Shown here: one piece after another, positions 6,748 through 10,452 of the stretch
Numbering within the stretch: the first letter of the stretch is position 1
Layout: each line of letters begins with the position of its first letter
NCBI GenBank assembly: GCA_017889845.1
Contig: JAGGAJ010000056.1
Location: 1-10,452 of the forward strand
Reading direction: 5' to 3'
From: Deltaproteobacteria bacterium
GTDB taxonomy: Bacteria; Desulfobacterota; Deferrimicrobia; Deferrimicrobiales; Deferrimicrobiaceae
DNA: 10,452 bases
The notes under the pieces: generated by a model
What the model was told of the DNA's origin: nothing
What the model saw: the letters and a program-made list of their open reading frames with translations, nothing else
The model's database searches: none
Made by a program: the position numbers and the translations under genes

Positions 6748-7353
6748 ATGGACGTCTTCGAGGCGATGAAGGGCCGGCAGAGCATCCGCAAGTTCCGGAA
6801 AGACGCGGTCCCCCGGGAGCACATCCTGCGGATGGTGGAGGCCGCCTCGTGGGCGCCCACCGCAGGGAACGCACAGAACTTCCGGTTCATCGTCGTCCAG
6901 GAAAAGGAAACCCTCGCACGGATGCGGGGGATCGTGGACGAGATCGTCGCGCGCGTGACGGGAAGGGAGGCCGGGAAGGACAAGGCCACCAGTCACAACC
7001 TGTTCGCCTTCGCTCCCGCCGCGGTCTGCGTCGTGGGGGCTCCCTACGAGTCGATTACCGACAAGGCGCTGCGGGAGAAGGACCCCGCGCGGCACAAGAT
7101 CCGCCGGTTCCAGGTCAACCCCGGGCTGCAGGGCATTTCCGCCGGGATCGCGCAGTTCCTGCTGGCCGCCTACGCGATGGGGTACGGCACCTGCTGGATG
7201 ACGGGTTCCCTGATCGCCAAGCCGGAGCTGGAGTCGGCCCTCTCGGTGCGCCACCCCGAGGAGTTGCTCGCGATCATCGCCCTGGGGAAGCCGGACGACA
7301 CCCACCCGAAACCGCCCCGCAAGCCGGCGGAGGAGATCACGGCGTTCCGGTAG
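6748..7353 (+). CDS. Nitroreductase-family FMN oxidoreductase
   Basis: A 201-residue protein of usual length for the nitroreductase family, whose members are mostly FMN-dependent homodimers that reduce nitro compounds, quinones or flavins with NAD(P)H. The N-terminal FMN phosphate motif RQSIRKF (10-16) is clear. The WAPTAGNAQNFRF segment (35-47) is the typical flavin-contacting SxxNxQPW-like region, and GYGTCWMTG (145-153) is the conserved late segment beside the cofactor. The C-terminus has the LLAIIALGKPDD strand seen in the family. An AGGAGG at 6737-6742 five bases before the ATG makes the start secure. The gene follows the lipoprotein gene by 37 bases and may share its transcript, though the two products have no obvious common task. 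Its last 17 bases overlap the end of the opposite-strand CNNM/CorC gene. The physiological substrate cannot be told from sequence. Confidence 0.93.
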   Translation: MDVFEAMKGRQSIRKFRKDAVPREHILRMVEAASWAPTAGNAQNFRFIVVQEKETLARMRGIVDEIVARVTGREAGKDKATSHNLFAFAPAAVCVVGAPYESITDKALREKDPARHKIRRFQVNPGLQGISAGIAQFLLAAYAMGYGTCWMTGSLIAKPELESALSVRHPEELLAIIALGKPDDTHPKPPRKPAEEITAFR

Positions 7354-8611
7354 GCGGGAGCTTCTCGAACCGGAGCCGGAGGATCCGGTACCCCTCCGTT
7401 TCCGAAACCGTCACCCGGTAGCCGTGCGCGCGGAAGGTCACGCGGCCCTCCGGGACCTCCTGCAGGCAGTCCATCGCGTATCCCCCGGCGGTCTCGTAGG
7501 CGGCATCCAGCGGTACGTCGATTCCGTACTCGTCCCGGAGCACCCGGACGGGGGTCGCCGCGGGGACGGAGAGCGCGCCGTCCTTCTCCCACGTGGGAAC
7601 CTCCCCCGCCCCGGCCCCCCCCGCGAGCCGCCCCACGATCTTCTCCAGCAGGTCGTGCATGGTGATGACGCCGCACAGCATCCCGTGCTCGTCGATCACC
7701 ACCGCCATGTGCAGCCGCAGCCGGCGGAACCGCCCGAAGAGGTCCGCCACGTTCATGGACTCGGGGACATAGACGGGCTTCTCGAGGAACCGGTCCCACG
7801 GAGTGCCCTCACCCGCCCGGAACAGCGCCCGCGCGGGCAGGATGCCGACCACTTCCTCCCCCCCGGCGGACAGGACGGGGTACCGGGAGAAACCCGCCTC
7901 CCCCACGACCCGGATCACCTCGGGCAGCGGCGCACCCTGCCGGAGGAAGATCACCCGCGGGCGCGGCGTCATCTCCTCCGACACGGTGGTCTCGCCGAAG
8001 CGGAGGATCCCCTCGATCATCTTCTCCTCTGTGGGATCGATCGTTCCATGCTCCGCCCCCTCCTCGATGACCGTGAGGATCCCCTCCTCCGAACCGAACC
8101 GGATGTCCATGAGGGCCTCCGGGGAGAAACGCCCGGGGAAGAGGGCGCGGCCGGCCCGCCCGGCGAGGGATGCGGGGAGGGCCGACGCCTGGAGGACCCG
8201 CAGGGCCAGCGCCCCTCCCCGGAGGACGTTTCCGGGCCGGACGAGCCCCTGGCGGGTGGCGACGTTCTCGAGCAGGAAGGCGAAGAGCAGGTACGCCGCG
8301 AGCCAGGCGACGGCGACGGCCGGGCCGGCCCACCCGGGGATATCCCGCACGAGCGATACCGCCGCGGCCCCCGCGGCGAGGGCGGAGGCGACCTTCAGGA
8401 GCGCGGCGGCGACCCAGAGCGAGAACGGGTAGCACAGCGAGGGGTCCCGGGTCGCGGCGAGGATCTTCCCCGCGGCAGGGTCCCCCTTTTCCGCCGCCGC
8501 CGACAATCCCTCCTCCCCGAGGATCAGGAGGGAGGACCGGATACCCGTCACCGCCATGGCGACGACGGACAATCCCAGCGCGGCGGCGGGCCATCCCCAT
8601 GCGCTGCCCAT
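7337..8611 (-). CDS. CNNM/CBS/CorC-domain membrane protein (HlyC/CorC family), atypical
   Basis: A 424-residue inner-membrane protein of the HlyC/CorC (CNNM) family, whose members are implicated in magnesium, cobalt or sodium transport. Three hydrophobic stretches are visible (about 8-31, 61-88 and 92-114). They are followed by an acidic-helix linker with EEGILTVIEEGAEHGTI, a CBS pair (about 195-320, with SRYPV and MAVVIDEHGMLCGVITMHD), and a C-terminal CorC_HlyC domain (about 335-420, with AAYETAGGYAMDCLQEVP). The soluble part is standard. The membrane part lacks the family's usual S-G-S-E-T-A, G-N-N and G-E-x-x-P-K motifs: the matching places read VTGIRSSLL, a Leu/Ala stretch and LLENVATRQ. 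This may be a non-transporting or altered relative. The ATG at 8611 has no clear Shine-Dalgarno, and a GTG three codons upstream lies in the palindrome. It is divergent from the deacetylase gene and convergent with the nitroreductase gene. Confidence 0.88.
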   Translation of the reverse strand: MGSAWGWPAAALGLSVVAMAVTGIRSSLLILGEEGLSAAAEKGDPAAGKILAATRDPSLCYPFSLWVAAALLKVASALAAGAAAVSLVRDIPGWAGPAVAVAWLAAYLLFAFLLENVATRQGLVRPGNVLRGGALALRVLQASALPASLAGRAGRALFPGRFSPEALMDIRFGSEEGILTVIEEGAEHGTIDPTEEKMIEGILRFGETTVSEEMTPRPRVIFLRQGAPLPEVIRVVGEAGFSRYPVLSAGGEEVVGILPARALFRAGEGTPWDRFLEKPVYVPESMNVADLFGRFRRLRLHMAVVIDEHGMLCGVITMHDLLEKIVGRLAGGAGAGEVPTWEKDGALSVPAATPVRVLRDEYGIDVPLDAAYETAGGYAMDCLQEVPEGRVTFRAHGYRVTVSETEGYRILRLRFEKLPPTGTP

Positions 8612-8617
8612 GGGATC

Positions 8618-8636
8618 CACTATATCTGATATAGTG
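8618..8636. promoter_or_regulatory. Perfect 19-bp palindrome, likely operator between divergent genes
   Basis: CACTATATC and GATATAGTG are exact inverse complements around one central base. The site lies in the 39-bp gap between the starts of the CNNM/CorC gene (8611) and the deacetylase gene (8651), and it is AT-rich in a very GC-rich setting. Each arm carries a TATAGT hexamer (five of six to the -10 consensus), so a bound dimeric repressor could block both promoters. On the plus strand TG precedes TATAGT as in an extended -10. No regulator gene is in the window. Confidence 0.65.
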
Positions 8637-8638
8637 AC

Positions 8639-8643
8639 GGGGG
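8639..8643 (+). promoter_or_regulatory. G-rich ribosome site that favours the second of two close ATGs
   Basis: The GGGGG run is seven bases from the ATG at 8651 but only one base from the ATG at 8645. The spacing favours 8651, which also gives the typical family N-terminus (MKRLAFCYHP). Confidence 0.5.
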
Positions 8644-8650
8644 CATGCCC

Positions 8651-9601
<951 letters not shown>

Positions 9602-9625
9602 CCCCGGTGTACGGAGGCTGACCAC

Positions 9626-10285
9626 ATGTTCGTTTCCCGAAGAATGCAGAAGCCCATCGTGACCGTGACCCCCTCGGCGTCCCTTGCGGAGGCCCGGGAG
9701 CAGATGCGGGGGCACAACGTCCGGCAGATCCCGGTGACCACGGAGGACGGGAAGCTGGTGGGGATCCTCTCCGACCGCGACATACGCGGCGCCGTTCTCC
9801 CCGCGGGGCTGGTTCCGGGATTCACCGCGGAGGAGGCGGAGAAGTTCCTCAAGAACACGCCGGTCGGGAAGGTGATGACCCGCAAGGTCGTCACCGCCAC
9901 CCTGACCGACACGCTCGAGGACGCCATCGTCCTGCTCCACGACTTCAACGTGAACGCCCTGCCCGTGGTGGATGCGGAGGGGAAGGTGGCGGGGATCATC
10001 ACGCGGATGAACGTGCTGGAGGCGTTCATCGACGTCCTCGGCGTCGGGGAGGTGAGCTCCCGGCTGGAGGTGGTCGTCCCCGACCGCCCGGGGACCCTCG
10101 CGCAACTGGTGGGGATCATCAGCTCGTTCCACGTGAATATCACCAGCGTGCTGGCCACCGGCCACGTGGTCGAGGGAAAGAGGGCGAACTTCTTCCGGAT
10201 CGCCGCCCTGAACGTGGCGCCGATCAAGAAGGCCATCGAGGAGGCGGGTTTCGAGATCCTCGACCCGTCCCAGTACACCATCTGA
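9626..10285 (+). CDS. CBS-CBS-ACT domain protein (AcuB-like)
   Basis: A 219-residue cytoplasmic regulatory protein. CBS domain 1 spans about residues 7-60 (RQIPVTTEDGKLVGILSDRD) and CBS domain 2 about 80-135 (NALPVVDAEGKVAGIITRMN). An ACT domain follows at about 146-215 with the signature VPDRPGTLAQLVGIIS. CBS pairs usually bind adenosine nucleotides such as AMP or ATP, and ACT domains bind amino acids or mediate dimers, so this should be a small ligand sensor. The order and length match Bacillus AcuB, encoded beside the deacetylase AcuC. A GGAGG at 9613-9617 eight bases before the ATG fixes the start. It is 24 bases after the deacetylase gene and 3 bases before a dehydrogenase gene, so the three are probably one operon. 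I see no catalytic domain. Whether it modulates the deacetylase directly is unknown. Confidence 0.93.
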   Translation: MFVSRRMQKPIVTVTPSASLAEAREQMRGHNVRQIPVTTEDGKLVGILSDRDIRGAVLPAGLVPGFTAEEAEKFLKNTPVGKVMTRKVVTATLTDTLEDAIVLLHDFNVNALPVVDAEGKVAGIITRMNVLEAFIDVLGVGEVSSRLEVVVPDRPGTLAQLVGIISSFHVNITSVLATGHVVEGKRANFFRIAALNVAPIKKAIEEAGFEILDPSQYTI

Positions 10286-10288
10286 CGG

Positions 10289-10452
10289 ATGAGGGCAGCC
10301 GTCCTCGACGCCAGCGCGCCGATCGAGACCTCCCCGCTCTCCATCCGGGAGGTGGCCCTTCCCCCGCCCGGCCCGGGGGAGATCCGGGTCCGGGTGCGCG
10401 CCTGCGGGATCTGCCGCACCGACCTCCACGTCGTCGAGGGGGACCTCCCCCC
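10289..10452 (+). CDS. Zinc-dependent alcohol dehydrogenase (5' part only)
   Basis: The first 54 codons of a medium-chain zinc alcohol dehydrogenase, cut by the window edge. The start MRAAVLD, the strand with PPPGPGEIRVRVRACGIC and the catalytic-zinc segment C39-GIC-RTDLHVVEGDLP are typical of this superfamily; the CGICRTDLH form is common in the AdhA/AdhP-like branch. The family oxidises alcohols or reduces aldehydes with NAD(P)H. The Rossmann domain and substrate-side residues lie outside the window, so the substrate cannot be suggested. The ATG follows the CBS-ACT stop by 3 bases and has little Shine-Dalgarno of its own, which points to translational coupling with the two upstream genes. 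A link between alcohol/aldehyde use and the Acu-like pair would be consistent with acetoin or C2 metabolism but is not shown. Confidence 0.87.
   Translation, partial: MRAAVLDASAPIETSPLSIREVALPPPGPGEIRVRVRACGICRTDLHVVEGDLP

Noticed and set aside
5741..6874. Upstream extension of the pseudo-ATPase frame to give 938 residues
   Set aside because: The extension is the antisense of the lipoprotein gene, is Ser/Arg-rich with no motif, and crosses the AT-rich promoter island. The TTG at 5740 has a proper ribosome site.
8645..8650. ATG at 8645 as start of the deacetylase
   Set aside because: Only one base separates it from the G-run; ATG 8651 has normal spacing and the family-like N-terminus. It remains possible only if the transcript is nearly leaderless.
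8641..8650. GGGCATGCCC palindrome at the deacetylase start
   Set aside because: It has no loop for an RNA hairpin, is short, and is explained by the G-rich ribosome site followed by ATGCCC. Unlike the 19-bp site it does not stand out from the background.

Overview
The window is a dense, GC-rich stretch of bacterial chromosome (about two thirds G+C by eye). It holds ten protein genes and no RNA genes, insertion sequences, CRISPR arrays or prophage. The gene mix suggests a high-GC Gram-negative bacterium of deltaproteobacterial or related type (Desulfuromonadota/Geobacter-like relatives are my best guess, low to moderate confidence). The mix is a FadD15-type acyl-CoA synthetase, an envelope LysM protein, a lipoprotein with an OmpA-like tail, a CNNM/CorC protein and a deacetylase next to a CBS-ACT protein. 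No stretch longer than 300 bases lacks a gene. TTG starts seem to be used several times.

Region 1 (1-5740, minus strand) is a four-gene operon read leftwards. Its order is a GspE/PilB-type protein whose ATPase motifs have been lost, a long-chain acyl-CoA synthetase, a GNAT-like protein of unknown function, and a secreted tandem-LysM protein that runs off the left edge. Gaps are 30 and 9 bases, and the last junction is a TGATG overlap. Region 2 (5741-5843) is a short AT-rich divergent promoter island in which the two proposed promoters lie directly on top of each other.

Region 3 (5844-7353, plus strand) holds a coiled-coil lipoprotein with a degenerate OmpA-like C-terminus, followed by a nitroreductase. 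The nitroreductase ends tail-to-tail with, and overlaps by 17 bases, a minus-strand CNNM/CBS/CorC-type membrane protein (7337-8611) that lacks the usual cation-site motifs of its membrane domain. Between that gene and the next divergent gene lies a perfect 19-bp palindrome (8618-8636), a likely operator.

Region 4 (8651-10452, plus strand) is a run of a class II-type histone deacetylase-family amidohydrolase (AcuC-like), a CBS-CBS-ACT protein (AcuB-like) and the start of a zinc-dependent alcohol dehydrogenase that runs off the right edge. The AcuC/AcuB pair recalls the Bacillus acuABC cluster, in which reversible lysine acetylation controls an AMP-forming acetyl-CoA synthetase. An AMP-forming acyl-CoA synthetase next to a GNAT-like gene lies about 5 kb away, so a similar acyl-CoA synthetase control circuit is a testable but unproven idea.

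The most unusual theme is that three envelope-linked proteins in 5 kb keep a family fold while losing signature residues: the GspE-like pseudo-ATPase, the OmpA-like lipoprotein tail and the CNNM domain.
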